DNA of 49,105 nucleotides from Solirubrobacteraceae bacterium (GTDB lineage: Bacteria > Actinomycetota > Thermoleophilia > Solirubrobacterales > Solirubrobacteraceae). Positions 32,873 through 40,817 of this stretch are shown here, one piece after another. The first letter of the stretch is position 1. Every line of letters starts with the position of its first letter. Where the stretch lies: positions 1 through 49,105 of the forward strand of contig JAEMSV010000022.1 of the NCBI GenBank assembly GCA_016462625.1, given 5' to 3'. The translations under genes were made by a program, and so were the position numbers. Under the pieces are notes generated by a model, which was given only the letters and a program-made list of their open reading frames with translations, did no database searches and was not told where the DNA came from.

Positions 32873-33616
32873 CTAGGCCTCGAACTGCTTCATGCGGTCG
32901 AGGACGCGCTCTGTCGTCGGCGCGTCCATCGCATCGACGATCTGGCCGTCGGCGAGGAACAGCACCTGGTCGGCGTACGACGCCGCGTGCGGGTCGTGGG
33001 TGACCATCACGATGGTCTGGCCGGTGTCGTCGACGGCCCGGCGCATGAAGGTGAGGATCTCGGTGCCGGTGCGGGAATCGAGCGCGCCGGTCGGCTCGTC
33101 GGCGAAGATGATCTCCGGCTTGGGCACGAGCGCGCGGGCCACGGCGACCCGCTGCTGCTGGCCGCCCGAGAGCTGGCTCGGCAAGTTCTTCAGCCGCTCG
33201 CTCATGCCGACGGTCGTGATCACCTCGTCGAACCAGGCCGGGTCGGCGTGCGTCCCGGCGAGGGTCAGCGGCAGGAGGATGTTCTCTTCCGACGACAGCG
33301 TCGGGATGAGGTTGTACTGCTGGAAGATGAAGCCGAGGCGATCGCGCCGCAGCAGCGTGAGGTCGGTCTTCGACAGCGTCGTGATGTCGGTGTCGCCGAT
33401 GTAGGCCGTGCCCGAAGTGAGGCGATCGAGGCCCGCGACGCACTGCATCAGCGTGCTCTTGCCCGAGCCCGACGGACCCATGATCGCGGTGAACCGGTGG
33501 GCGGGAAAATCGACGGTGACCCCAGCGAGGGCATGCACGGCAGCCTCGCCCTCCCCATAGGTCTTGCGCGCGTCCACTGCCCGCGCCGCAACGTCCACGC
33601 CTGTCGCCGTCGCCAC
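32873..33616 (-). CDS. ABC transporter ATP-binding protein (LolD/MacB-type)
   Basis: A 247-residue ATPase with Walker A GPSGSGKST (about residues 47-55), Q-loop FQQYN, signature LSGGQQQRV, Walker B IIFADEPTGALD and switch His in VTHDPHAASYAD. The HALAGV-DFP opening and FADEPTGALD are characteristic of the LolD/MacB/FtsE group that pairs with FtsX permeases. It powers the 837-residue permease directly downstream (3-nt gap). The GTG start at 33616 lies 54 nt after the helicase gene's stop, and no separate promoter is obvious. Confidence 0.95.
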   Translation of the reverse strand: MATATGVDVAARAVDARKTYGEGEAAVHALAGVTVDFPAHRFTAIMGPSGSGKSTLMQCVAGLDRLTSGTAYIGDTDITTLSKTDLTLLRRDRLGFIFQQYNLIPTLSSEENILLPLTLAGTHADPAWFDEVITTVGMSERLKNLPSQLSGGQQQRVAVARALVPKPEIIFADEPTGALDSRTGTEILTFMRRAVDDTGQTIVMVTHDPHAASYADQVLFLADGQIVDAMDAPTTERVLDRMKQFEA

Positions 33617-33670
33617 CGAGGTCCCTTCGTCGTTGGTCCCGGAGGGTACGGACGCGCGCGGCGCTGCGGT

Positions 33671-35950
33671 TCACCTCTGCAGCATGCGGCCCATGACCTC
33701 CAGCGCGCCAGCCTTGTGCAGCGGCTCGTTGAGGTTCCCGCACTTCGGCGACTGCACGCACGAGGGACAGCCCTTTTCGCAGGGGCAGTCCGCGATGAGC
33801 CGGTGCGCGTCGGCCACGAGGATCTCGAAGACCTTGTAGCCGACGCGTGTGATCCCGACCCCGCCGGGGTGCCCGTCGTAGATGAAGATGGTCGGCTTGC
33901 CGGTCTGCGGATGCGCGTTCGTCGACAGGCCGCCGATGTCCCAGCGGTCGCACATCGCGAGGAGCGGCAAGACCGCGATCTGCGTGTGCTCGGTCGCGTG
34001 CAGCGCGCCGAGCAGGACGTCGAGCGGGAACTCCTGCGCGAGCAGGTCGTCGTCCGGCTCGTACCAGAGCGCCTGGGTCTGGAAGGTCGTCTCCGGGAGG
34101 TCGAGCGCGTTGAGGTCGATGACGCCGTGGCCGTCGATGCTCTTGCGCTGGTAGGCGATGACGGTCTCGGTGACGGAGACGAGCCCGAACGACAGCGTGA
34201 CGCCCATGACCTTGCGCTGGTCGAGCAGCTTGTCGATCCACGTGAGGGTCTCGCGCTTGGGCTGTGTGTACCAGTCGCCGTCGAACGGCTCGACGAGCGC
34301 GCGGCGCGATTCGAGGTCCAGCTCGCGCACCGCGAACTGCCGCCCGAGGTGCAGGTAGATCGCGCCGGGGTGGACCGTGGAGAACGCGCGCGCCGCCTCG
34401 ACGCTGCCCAGCAGCTCACCCGACGCGACGTCGATCACCGCGAACGAGTCGGCCGACGCGCTGCGCAGGGACACGCGCGCGGCTGGGTACTCCTCGGGCC
34501 GGCGCAGGACGTACGAGCCGCGGCGCTCGACGAGCTCCCCGTTGGCGACCAGCGCCTGCGCGTGCGCCTCCCAGCGCGGTCCGAGGGTCTTGGCGTCGGC
34601 CGGCTCGAGCGGCCCCTCGTGGGCGGCACAGAGCAGGTGGGCGAGGTGGATCTGCTCGTTCTCGTAGTCGAGGATCGCCGACTCGACGTTGCGGTCGAGG
34701 AACTCGTCGGGGTGCCGGCAAAAGAACTGATCGAGCGCGTCATCGCCCGCGATGTACACCGCGAGGCCCGTCGTGCGCCGCCCCGCGCGACCCCACATCT
34801 GCCGCAGCGACGCGACTGTCCCCGGAAACGTCGTGACCACCGCGGCGTCGAGCGCGCCGATGTCGATGCCGAGCTCGAGCGCATCGGTGGTGATCACCGC
34901 GCGCAGGTCGCCCTCGACGAGCCGGGCCTCCAGCTCACGCCGCTGCTGGGGCGTGAAGCCCGCGCGGTACGGCGCGACCTTGTCGGCGAGGTGCGGGTGC
35001 GTGTCGCGGAGCTTCAGCGAGACCATCCGCGCCGTCAGCTCGACGGCCTTGCGCGACTTGATGAAGCAGATGGTCCGCGCGCCCTGCCCGACCAGCTCGG
35101 CGAGCACGTCGGCGGTCTCGGCCAGCGCGCTGCGGCGCAGGCCGAGCGCCTCGTCCTCCAGCGGCGGGTTCCACATCGCGATGTGGCGCGCGGCGTGGGC
35201 GCTGCCGTCCTGGTCGACGAGCGCGATCTCCTCGAGGCCGGTCAGCCGCTCGGCCAGCTCGACCGGGTTGCCGATCGTCGCGCTCGCGAGCAGGAACCGC
35301 GGCTCGGTCCCGTAGGCCTCGGCGACCCGCCGCAGCCGCCGCAGCACGTTGGCGACGTGCGAGCCGAACACCCCGCGGTAGACGTGCGCCTCGTCGACCA
35401 CGACCACCGCGAGGTTGGCGAAGAGATCCGCCCACGCCCGGTGGTTGGGGAGGATCCCGACGTGCAGCATGTCCGGGTTGGTGAGGATCAGGTTGCTGCG
35501 CCGGCGGATCTGGGTGCGCTGCTCCCGCGGCGTGTCGCCGTCGTAGATCGCCGGGCGGATCTGCTTGTGCAGGCCGAAGCGGTGCAGCGCGCGCGCCTGG
35601 TCCTGCGCGAGCGCCTTCGTCGGGTAGAGGTAGATCGCGCGGGCGTGCGGGTCGCGGCAGAGGACGTCGAGTGTCGGCAGGTTGAAGCACAGCGACTTGC
35701 CCGACGCGGTGCCCGTGGTGACGATCATCGGGCCGGCGAACGCGGCTTCGAGGGCGTCGGCCTGATGGACGTAGAGCGCGTCGATCCCGGCGCTGCCCAG
35801 CGCGTCGCGCACGTCGGGGTGCAGGTCCGCGGGGATCGGGGCCGTGACCGGGTTGCGGGCGCCCTCGTAGGCCTGGCGCACGAGCCGGCCGTCGGCGAGG
35901 CCGGTCTCGAGCAGCGCTCTCCAAGGGTCGGTCCGCTCGCTGACTGGCAC
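33671..35950 (-). CDS. DEAH-box helicase with C-terminal DUF1998 (MrfA/YprA-like)
   Basis: A 759-residue superfamily 2 helicase. Helicase domain 1 has Q-region YVHQADALEAAF, Walker A TGTASGKS (about residues 90-97), DEAH in VVVDEAHVYRG and motif III SAT (LASATIGNP). Domain 2 has RAVITTDALELGIDIGALDAAV and RAGRRTTG. The C-terminus is DUF1998 with a Cys cluster, C-x-C-x3-C-x2-C then a fourth Cys in SPKCGN (about residues 722-737), expected to bind zinc as in Bacillus MrfA. MrfA-type helicases repair mitomycin-type crosslinks. A GTG at 35950 gives a compact N-terminus; longer frames run into the cupin gene. It is 11 nt after the cupin stop. Confidence 0.93.
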   Translation of the reverse strand: MPVSERTDPWRALLETGLADGRLVRQAYEGARNPVTAPIPADLHPDVRDALGSAGIDALYVHQADALEAAFAGPMIVTTGTASGKSLCFNLPTLDVLCRDPHARAIYLYPTKALAQDQARALHRFGLHKQIRPAIYDGDTPREQRTQIRRRSNLILTNPDMLHVGILPNHRAWADLFANLAVVVVDEAHVYRGVFGSHVANVLRRLRRVAEAYGTEPRFLLASATIGNPVELAERLTGLEEIALVDQDGSAHAARHIAMWNPPLEDEALGLRRSALAETADVLAELVGQGARTICFIKSRKAVELTARMVSLKLRDTHPHLADKVAPYRAGFTPQQRRELEARLVEGDLRAVITTDALELGIDIGALDAAVVTTFPGTVASLRQMWGRAGRRTTGLAVYIAGDDALDQFFCRHPDEFLDRNVESAILDYENEQIHLAHLLCAAHEGPLEPADAKTLGPRWEAHAQALVANGELVERRGSYVLRRPEEYPAARVSLRSASADSFAVIDVASGELLGSVEAARAFSTVHPGAIYLHLGRQFAVRELDLESRRALVEPFDGDWYTQPKRETLTWIDKLLDQRKVMGVTLSFGLVSVTETVIAYQRKSIDGHGVIDLNALDLPETTFQTQALWYEPDDDLLAQEFPLDVLLGALHATEHTQIAVLPLLAMCDRWDIGGLSTNAHPQTGKPTIFIYDGHPGGVGITRVGYKVFEILVADAHRLIADCPCEKGCPSCVQSPKCGNLNEPLHKAGALEVMGRMLQR

Positions 35951-35961
35951 TACCGTCGAGG

Positions 35962-36441
35962 CTACCGGTGCCGCAGCACCTTCCCCGCGGCGGCGAGCGC
36001 GTGGACTGCCGCGGGCTCCAGCCCGGCCGGCAGCGCGAGGCGGAACTCGTCGCGGTAGCCCTTCAGCACGCCGGCGGCCGCAAGCGGCGACGCCTTTGGC
36101 CCGCCGATCTCGGCCATGTCCCGGAAGAACGACTCGGTCCGCAGCGCGGGGCGGACCTCCCAGCGCGCGCGGGTGCGGCCAGCGCTCGGGTTCCACATCT
36201 TGTGGGCGGTGCCGCGGGGGACGTCGAGCGTGTCGCCGGCACGCAGCACGCGCTCGGCCCCGCCGTCCATCACGACCGTGAGCTCGCCCTCCAGGACCTC
36301 GAAGTGCTCGTCCTGGTTGGGGTGCAGGTGCGGCGGCGGCGCGGACGCGCCCGCGGCCCAGTCGGCCTCCATCACCAGCTCGTCCGCGGTGCTCGTGACG
36401 ACGGTCAGGACCTCGTCGCCGAGCCGGATCTCATTGGGCAT
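35962..36441 (-). CDS. cupin-domain protein
   Basis: A 159-residue single-domain cupin. The metal motif is visible as P-HLHPNQDEHFEVLEGEL (about residues 38-55), which supplies two His, Glu and a second His, followed by G-DTLDVPRGTAHKMWN (about 70-85), which gives the last His. Substrate unknown; such stand-alone cupins range from isomerases to sensors. The ATG at 36441 is preceded by a 10-nt gap from the PAS-GGDEF gene, and the helicase follows at 11 nt. The C-terminal helix (LAAAGVLKGYRDEFRLALPAG) resembles the tail seen in actinobacterial cupins of unknown role. Confidence 0.88.
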   Translation of the reverse strand: MPNEIRLGDEVLTVVTSTADELVMEADWAAGASAPPPHLHPNQDEHFEVLEGELTVVMDGGAERVLRAGDTLDVPRGTAHKMWNPSAGRTRARWEVRPALRTESFFRDMAEIGGPKASPLAAAGVLKGYRDEFRLALPAGLEPAAVHALAAAGKVLRHR

Positions 36442-36451
36442 GTCGCCGACG

Positions 36452-37330
36452 CTATCCGCTGCGCTTGTGCTCGTACATCGCCTTATCGGCGCGTTCGAGT
36501 ACGCCTTTTGCGGTGTCTCCTGGACGTGACACGGTGCCGCCGACGGAGATGGACGGGCGGAACCTGGAGGGCCCGAGATCGATCTCGTGCTCGACGACCT
36601 CGTGCAGGCGCGTCGTGAGGGTCGGCAGGTGTGCGTCGTCGACCTCCTCGACCAGGAGGACGAACTCATCGCCACCCCACCGGCCCGTGAGGTCGGACGG
36701 CCGCACCGCGTGCGGGAGGCGCTCGGCGACGGCGCGGAGCACCGTGTCCCCGGCCGCGTGGCCGTGCTCGTCGTTGATGGCCTTGAAGTTGTCGACGTCG
36801 ACGAACAGCACGCCAAGCCGCGGGCTTGGCGGGCGCCGCGCCAGCAGGCGGTCGAGCTCCTCAGCGACCAGCGAGCGGTTCGGCAGCCCGGTGAGGTCGT
36901 CGTGGAACGCGCGGTGCGCCAGCTGGGCCTCGAGCTGGCGGCGCTTGGTGATGTCGAGGACGACGACACACAGGCCGGCGATTGCGCCCTCGACCCTGAT
37001 CGGGAAGAAGTGCAGGCTCCAGTGGCGCACGTCCTCGGGGCGCGAGCCGATCGCGCCGGAGATCTCGATCCCCGACAGCGGCTCTCCGGAGTCCATGACC
37101 TTCCGGTACAGGGTCTCGGCCTCGGCGCCGAGCTCGCCGTGCAGCTCGGACGGCGTGCGGCCGATGAGCTCGGCTTCGGGGAGGCCGTTCATCTCGGCGA
37201 GCGTTGCGTTCGCGCGCACGTGGCGCAGGTTGCGGTCGAAGATGCCGAGGCCCACGGGCGCATCGACGAACAGGGCCTCCAGTACGGCCCGTTCGAAGCG
37301 TCCTTCGTCGATCGGGGTCTCGATGCTCAA
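36452..37330 (-). CDS. PAS-GGDEF diguanylate cyclase
   Basis: A 292-residue soluble signalling protein. The PAS domain (about residues 14-128) begins with FVDAPVGLGIFDRNLRHVRANATLAEMNG, and the GGDEF domain (about 135-292) has DDLTGLPNR, FVDVDNFKAINDEHGHAAGD and the active-site RWGGDEF with both Gly and Asp/Glu present. It should therefore make cyclic di-GMP. No transmembrane region is present, so the PAS domain probably senses a cytoplasmic cue. An RxxD inhibitory site is not clearly visible. It is divergent from the 57-residue iron-box gene, and it leads a minus-strand run of cupin and helicase. Confidence 0.93.
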   Translation of the reverse strand: MSIETPIDEGRFERAVLEALFVDAPVGLGIFDRNLRHVRANATLAEMNGLPEAELIGRTPSELHGELGAEAETLYRKVMDSGEPLSGIEISGAIGSRPEDVRHWSLHFFPIRVEGAIAGLCVVVLDITKRRQLEAQLAHRAFHDDLTGLPNRSLVAEELDRLLARRPPSPRLGVLFVDVDNFKAINDEHGHAAGDTVLRAVAERLPHAVRPSDLTGRWGGDEFVLLVEEVDDAHLPTLTTRLHEVVEHEIDLGPSRFRPSISVGGTVSRPGDTAKGVLERADKAMYEHKRSG

Positions 37331-37399
37331 TGGCCCTCCCCAGTTCGGGGGACCCTACTCCTACAGCGCCGGGCGTATTCCCGACCAGCGAGGTATGTG

Positions 37400-37413
37400 T
37401 TAGGGTCACCTAA
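37400..37413 (+). promoter_or_regulatory. candidate DtxR/IdeR iron box 1
   Basis: TTAGG-GTCA-CCTAA, perfect 5-bp arms, agreeing at 12 of 14 positions with the core TTAGGCTAACCTAA of the IdeR consensus. It ends 4 nt before the ATG of the 57-residue gene and 70 nt from the start of the PAS-GGDEF gene. Confidence 0.6.
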
Positions 37414-37417
37414 GGCC

Positions 37418-37591
37418 ATGGATCCGTCCCAGCTCCCCACCGAGGAACGCGCCGACTTCCCCCGTACCGGGGTTCGCGCGCGCCGTTGGTTTCGCTTCGA
37501 GCGCGACCTGAACGCGTGGCTCGCCACACCCGAGGGCCAGTTCGCCTCCTGGGACGCCGAACGCGCGCTCAGCGCCTCCGCGTCGCGCTGA
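37418..37591 (+). CDS. 57-residue protein behind an iron box
   Basis: A 57-residue soluble protein without signal or membrane segment. It begins MDPSQLPTEERADFPRTG and ends in SASASR, with an Arg-rich centre (RARRWFRFERDLNAW). No family is recognised. Support for it being real: an ATG immediately behind a TTAGG-N4-CCTAA box, a predominantly GC third-position codon pattern, and a stop that abuts the stop of the convergent Fur gene with no gap. Placement beside Fur and the ferritin-like gene suggests a role in iron limitation; this is inference from position only. With the box 4 nt from the ATG, an initiating transcript would be nearly leaderless. Confidence 0.6.
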   Translation: MDPSQLPTEERADFPRTGVRARRWFRFERDLNAWLATPEGQFASWDAERALSASASR

Positions 37592-38020
37592 CTAGGCGCA
37601 GTTCGCGCAGAGGCCCCGCACGACGACCTGCGCGTGGTCGGGCACGAAGCCCGACGCCCGGGCTGCGGCCAGCAGCGCGTCGGAGCCCACCGGGGCGTCG
37701 ACGTCCACGATCGCGCCGCACGCGCGGCACACGAGGTGGTGGTGGTCTTCGACCCGCGGATCGAAGATCACGGTGCCGCCTTCGGTGGCGACACGATGGA
37801 CGAGGCCCAGCTCCTCGAGCAGGTCGAGCGTGGCGTACACGGTTGGGAGGGAGACGCCCGGCATCCGGGTACTGACCTCACCGAAGACCATCTCCGCCGT
37901 CGCGTGGCGGTCGAGCTCCTCCATCACCCGCGCGATGGCCAGGCGCTGCGGGGTCACCCGCTGGCCGCGCTCCCGGAGCGCGCCGGCAAGTGTGGTTTCC
38001 ATCAGGGAGCTCACGGGCAT
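37592..38020 (-). CDS. Fur-family metalloregulator
   Basis: A 142-residue Fur/PerR-type repressor. The N-terminal winged helix is RVTPQRLAIARVMEEL...VSLPTVYATLDLLEELGLVHRV, with the family recognition helix TVYATLDLL. The dimerisation domain has DPRVEDHHHLVCRACG: the HHH stretch supplies sensor ligands and CxxC binds structural zinc together with the terminal C-A-N-C. An Asp-rich segment (IVDVDAP) follows. Whether it is iron- or peroxide-sensing cannot be told. The ATG at 38020 is used; a second ATG six codons later is possible. The iron box at 38033-38051 sits between it and the divergent ferritin-like gene. Confidence 0.93.
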   Translation of the reverse strand: MPVSSLMETTLAGALRERGQRVTPQRLAIARVMEELDRHATAEMVFGEVSTRMPGVSLPTVYATLDLLEELGLVHRVATEGGTVIFDPRVEDHHHLVCRACGAIVDVDAPVGSDALLAAARASGFVPDHAQVVVRGLCANCA

Positions 38021-38032
38021 GCAGATTAGCGC

Positions 38033-38051
38033 AAACGTAAGGCTTACCTAA
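38033..38051. promoter_or_regulatory. candidate DtxR/IdeR iron box 2
   Basis: AAACGTAAGGCTTACCTAA matches 14 of 19 positions of the IdeR consensus TTAGGTTAGGCTAACCTAA and 12 of 14 in its core. It lies 13 nt upstream of the Fur-family gene and about 70 nt upstream of the ferritin-like start, so it could control either or both. Confidence 0.6.
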
Positions 38052-38121
38052 GACAAATGTTGTTCTAAGTCACTTGTTACAGTACTTCGAGACCCTGACA
38101 GCGAGCGAGGAGCAACCCCCC

Positions 38122-38619
38122 GTGCCGACCACGCATCACGCAGCAGCAGGCATCCTGTCCGACGCCAACGCCAGCAAGCGCGAAGAGATCGTCGAGATGC
38201 TGACGAAGGCGTATTGGATGGAGATCGAGACGGTCATCAACTACCTGTCTCTCTCCCAGCACATCGACGGCATCCGCGCCGAGGAGATCGCCGAGGCGCT
38301 CGGCGCCGACGTCACCGAAGAACTCGGCCACGCCAGGCAGTTCGCCGAGCGGATCAAAGACCTCTACGGCACCCCGCCCGGCTCGCTCGACTTCACGGCC
38401 GAGCAGACGTACCTCCAGCCGTCCGACGACGCGACCGATGTGGGCACCGTCGTCAAGGGCGTCATCCAGGCCGAGGCCGGCGCGATCGAGTTCTACAACC
38501 AGATCATCGAGGCGACCGACGGCGTCGACTGGGCCACGCAGGACATGGTCATCGCCATCCTCCGCGACGAGGAGAACCACATGCGGACCTTCGAGCGGTA
38601 CCTGCGCGAGTTCGAGTAG
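38122..38619 (+). CDS. ferritin-like (Dps/bacterioferritin-related) iron protein
   Basis: A 165-residue four-helix protein. The ferritin ligand pattern is visible: MEIETVINYLSLSQ (helix A Glu), EELGHARQFAERI (ExxH in helix B), EAGAIEFYNQIIEA (helix C Glu) and DEENHMRTFERYL (ExxH in helix D). Members bind a di-iron centre and store or detoxify iron. GTG at 38122 is selected because it follows GAGGAG about 10 nt upstream; a TTG at 38074 would add 16 unlike residues. It is divergent from Fur across an iron box and followed by a strong bidirectional terminator. Upregulation when iron is sufficient would fit, but the direction of control is not shown by sequence. Confidence 0.9.
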   Translation: MPTTHHAAAGILSDANASKREEIVEMLTKAYWMEIETVINYLSLSQHIDGIRAEEIAEALGADVTEELGHARQFAERIKDLYGTPPGSLDFTAEQTYLQPSDDATDVGTVVKGVIQAEAGAIEFYNQIIEATDGVDWATQDMVIAILRDEENHMRTFERYLREFE

Positions 38620-38623
38620 GGCT

Positions 38624-38663
38624 GCCCCGGGCGGCTGCCGGCACCGGCAGCCGCGCCCTGGGC
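38624..38663. terminator. long bidirectional terminator hairpin
   Basis: The 22-bp palindrome CGGCTGCCGG-CA-CCGGCAGCCG (38632-38653) is flanked by GCCCCGGG (38624-38631) and CCCTGGGC (38656-38663), which pair with one mismatch. It fills the gap between the converging ferritin-like and coiled-coil genes. Confidence 0.8.
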
Positions 38664-39104
38664 CTACGTCTTCGTCGCGGCTCGCGCGCGCTCGCGGGCC
38701 GCGGTTGCTCTCAGCACTGCCTCTTCGGCTCGGGCCTCTGCTGCGTCTGCGCGTGCGGCCAGCTTTGCCGCGCGGACGTCCGTGTCCGTGTCCGTGTCCG
38801 TGCTGGCCTCGTCGAGGTCCGTCTGCTGCTGGTCGAGCAGCCGCTGGCGCACATCGCGTGCCCGCTGGGCATCATCGAGGAGATCCTGGCCGGCAGCGCG
38901 ACGCGTCTGCGCGAACTCCCCAGCGACCACGCGCTCGTCGAGGTCGTCGAGGTCGTCGGAGACGTCCCGGTCGAGCTGGGCGCGCTTGCTGTTGAGCTTC
39001 CCCTGCTGGCTGTCGGCCAGCGCCTGCTCGCGATCACCGACGGCCTGTTCGAGGCTCGCGATGTCCTGATCGATGTCCAGATCACTCTGTGGTTCGTCGT
39101 GCAC
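38664..39104 (-). CDS. small coiled-coil protein
   Basis: A 146-residue hydrophilic protein without signal or membrane segment. Two long helical stretches (DIASLEQAVGDREQALADSQQ; TRRAAGQDLLDDAQRARDVRQRLLDQQQ) are joined by Asp-rich loops, then a TDTDTDTD tract and an Ala/Arg/Glu helix to the end. This is characteristic of a coiled-coil rod. It starts 4 nt after the stop of the PAS-PAS-EAL gene, so it is translated from the same message and may modulate or scaffold the phosphodiesterase. No family is recognised; the role is inference from position. Confidence 0.75.
   Translation of the reverse strand: MHDEPQSDLDIDQDIASLEQAVGDREQALADSQQGKLNSKRAQLDRDVSDDLDDLDERVVAGEFAQTRRAAGQDLLDDAQRARDVRQRLLDQQQTDLDEASTDTDTDTDVRAAKLAARADAAEARAEEAVLRATAARERARAATKT
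38778..38801. repeat. hexanucleotide tandem repeat (4 x GTCCGT)
   Basis: Four head-to-tail copies of GTCCGT within the coiled-coil gene, encoding the TDTDTDTD tract on the minus strand. Slippage would change length in whole codons without a frameshift. Confidence 0.85.
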
Positions 39105-39108
39105 GCGA

Positions 39109-40731
39109 TCACTGATCCTTCCTCATGAGGCGAAAGACCTCGTCGGCGGGGGCCGGCCTGGCAAACAGATAGCCCTGTGCAAAGTCCACACCCAGGGCAC
39201 GCAGCTGTTCGAGCGTCTGCTCGTCCTCGACGCCCTCTGCGACCGTCTTGAGGCGCACGCCGCGAGCAAGCGTCACGACCGCTTCGACGATGTGGCGATT
39301 CATCGTCGAGGACTTCTCGGCGAGATCCCCGACGAACTCCCTGTCGATCTTCAAGGCGCTGACGGGAAGGTGCTTGAGATAGCGGAAGCTGCCGTAGCCG
39401 GTGCCGAAGTCATCCAGGGCGACGGCAGAGTGCAGACCGCGAATCCTTGAGATGAAGTGCTGTGCGACAGCCTCGTTGTCGATCAGCGCCGTCTCGGTGA
39501 TCTCGAACACCACGAGCCGGGGATCGACCCGGCTGGACGCGAGCTGGTCCTTGACGTAGTCGAAGAGACTCGCGTCGCTGATCGAATCGGCGGAGAGGTT
39601 GATCGCGATGTGATGGCCGGCGGCTGCATACGTCAGCGCGAGCTTGATCACGTACCGGTCGATGGCGGTGATCAGGCCGTACTGCTCGGCCACGGGCAGG
39701 AACATCCCCGGAGGGATGCTCTCGTCCGTGAGCGAGCGCATGCGCACCAGCAGCTCGTGGTAGACGGTCTCGCCGGTGGCGATGTCGACGATGGGCTGGG
39801 CGAACAGCACGAGCCGCTTCTCGTCGAGCGCGTCGCGGATGCGTCCGACCCAGCTCAGCGCCTCGAGCTCGCGCCGGACACGACGGTCGTTCGCCTTGCG
39901 GGCGGTGATATCGCGGAAGGCGACGACGCTGCCGGTCCCGCCGTCGAGATCGATGGGCGACGAAGAGCAGGACACCTCAAGCGCCGACCCGTCCTGGCGC
40001 CAGAATGTGTCGTCCTCGACGAGGACGGCCTCCCCCGTGTGGCGAACCCGGGATAGCGGGCAATCCTGGTGGGGATACTCCCGGCCGTCGGCGTGCGTGT
40101 GGTGAAAGACCGCATGCGGGCTGCGGCCGAGCAGCTCGAGCTCCGATCTATAGCCCAGCAGCGTCAGGCCGGCCGGGTTGATGAACGTCAGCTCGCCATC
40201 GGCGTTCGCGACGAAGATCCCGTCGGTCACGCTGTCGACGATCCCCTTCATCACGCTCGCAGCATGTGCGCTGTCCGTCTCGGCCGCCCGTATGTCGGTG
40301 ACGTCCTTGGCCGCGAAGTAGACGGTGTCGTCAGCGGAGATCGTGTTCCAGAGCAGGGTCCGGTAGCTGCCGTCGATCGCGCGGTAGCGGTTCTCGAATC
40401 CGGCGGTCTTGTAGCCGCTCACCGCTGCGAGCCGGGCGGTCTCCAGCGCCGTGGCATCGAGATCGTCGGGATGGACGAAGGACGCGTAGGACTGCGCCAT
40501 CAGCTGGTCGTTGCTCCATCCGAGCGTGCGTGTCCACGCGGGGTTCAGCCACGTGAAGTACCCGTCGAGCGACGCGGTGCCGAGCATGTCCCGAGACAGG
40601 TCGAACAGCCGCTGCGTCGGGTCTACTGCCGGGGGCGCTTCCGTGTGGCGCATGAGCGCCTTTCGAGCAACTGCCCTGAGCGCGTTCAACGCGCGCTGCG
40701 TATCGAAATGACCGCCCTTGGACGGTAGCAC
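39109..40731 (-). CDS. PAS-PAS-EAL cyclic-di-GMP phosphodiesterase
   Basis: A 540-residue soluble protein. PAS 1 (about residues 35-150) begins LFDLSRDMLGTASLDGYFTWLNPAWTRTLGW; PAS 2 (about 165-275) begins VMKGIVDSVTDGIFVANADGELTFIN with a PAC-type end (GSVVAFRDITARK). The EAL domain (about 290-540) has VYHELLVRM (ExL-R form), the catalytic DDFGTGYGSFRYL, K-IDREFV and QGYLFARPAP. Essential residues look intact, so it should degrade cyclic di-GMP, the opposite of the PAS-GGDEF protein at 36452. The GTG at 40731 gives a short basic lead; an ATG 27 codons on (MRHTEAPP) is an alternative. Confidence 0.93.
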   Translation of the reverse strand: MLPSKGGHFDTQRALNALRAVARKALMRHTEAPPAVDPTQRLFDLSRDMLGTASLDGYFTWLNPAWTRTLGWSNDQLMAQSYASFVHPDDLDATALETARLAAVSGYKTAGFENRYRAIDGSYRTLLWNTISADDTVYFAAKDVTDIRAAETDSAHAASVMKGIVDSVTDGIFVANADGELTFINPAGLTLLGYRSELELLGRSPHAVFHHTHADGREYPHQDCPLSRVRHTGEAVLVEDDTFWRQDGSALEVSCSSSPIDLDGGTGSVVAFRDITARKANDRRVRRELEALSWVGRIRDALDEKRLVLFAQPIVDIATGETVYHELLVRMRSLTDESIPPGMFLPVAEQYGLITAIDRYVIKLALTYAAAGHHIAINLSADSISDASLFDYVKDQLASSRVDPRLVVFEITETALIDNEAVAQHFISRIRGLHSAVALDDFGTGYGSFRYLKHLPVSALKIDREFVGDLAEKSSTMNRHIVEAVVTLARGVRLKTVAEGVEDEQTLEQLRALGVDFAQGYLFARPAPADEVFRLMRKDQ

Positions 40732-40750
40732 TCTGGAGAACGGCCCCGAG

Positions 40751-40790
40751 GCGGGGCGGCCGCGGCATCGTGCCGTCGAGGCCGCCCCGC
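40751..40790 (-). terminator. strong hairpin after the C25 peptidase gene
   Basis: GCGGGGCGGCC (40751-40761) and GGCCGCCCCGC (40780-40790) form a perfect 11-bp stem. Its loop itself contains CGGCA/TGCCG (40763-40767, 40771-40775). It separates the peptidase gene from the PAS-PAS-EAL gene, both on the minus strand. Confidence 0.7.
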
Positions 40791-40817
40791 GATCGGGCGT
40801 CGCGAGGGAGGTCCGCC

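Noticed and set aside
30179..36058. A 1959-codon plus-strand open frame
   Set aside because: It is antisense to the ABC permease, ATPase and helicase, all with intact family motifs; its Asp/Arg/Glu-rich translation is a typical high-GC shadow.
38074..38121. TTG start for the ferritin-like gene
   Set aside because: It adds residues that do not fit the family and ignores the GAGGAG preceding the GTG at 38122.
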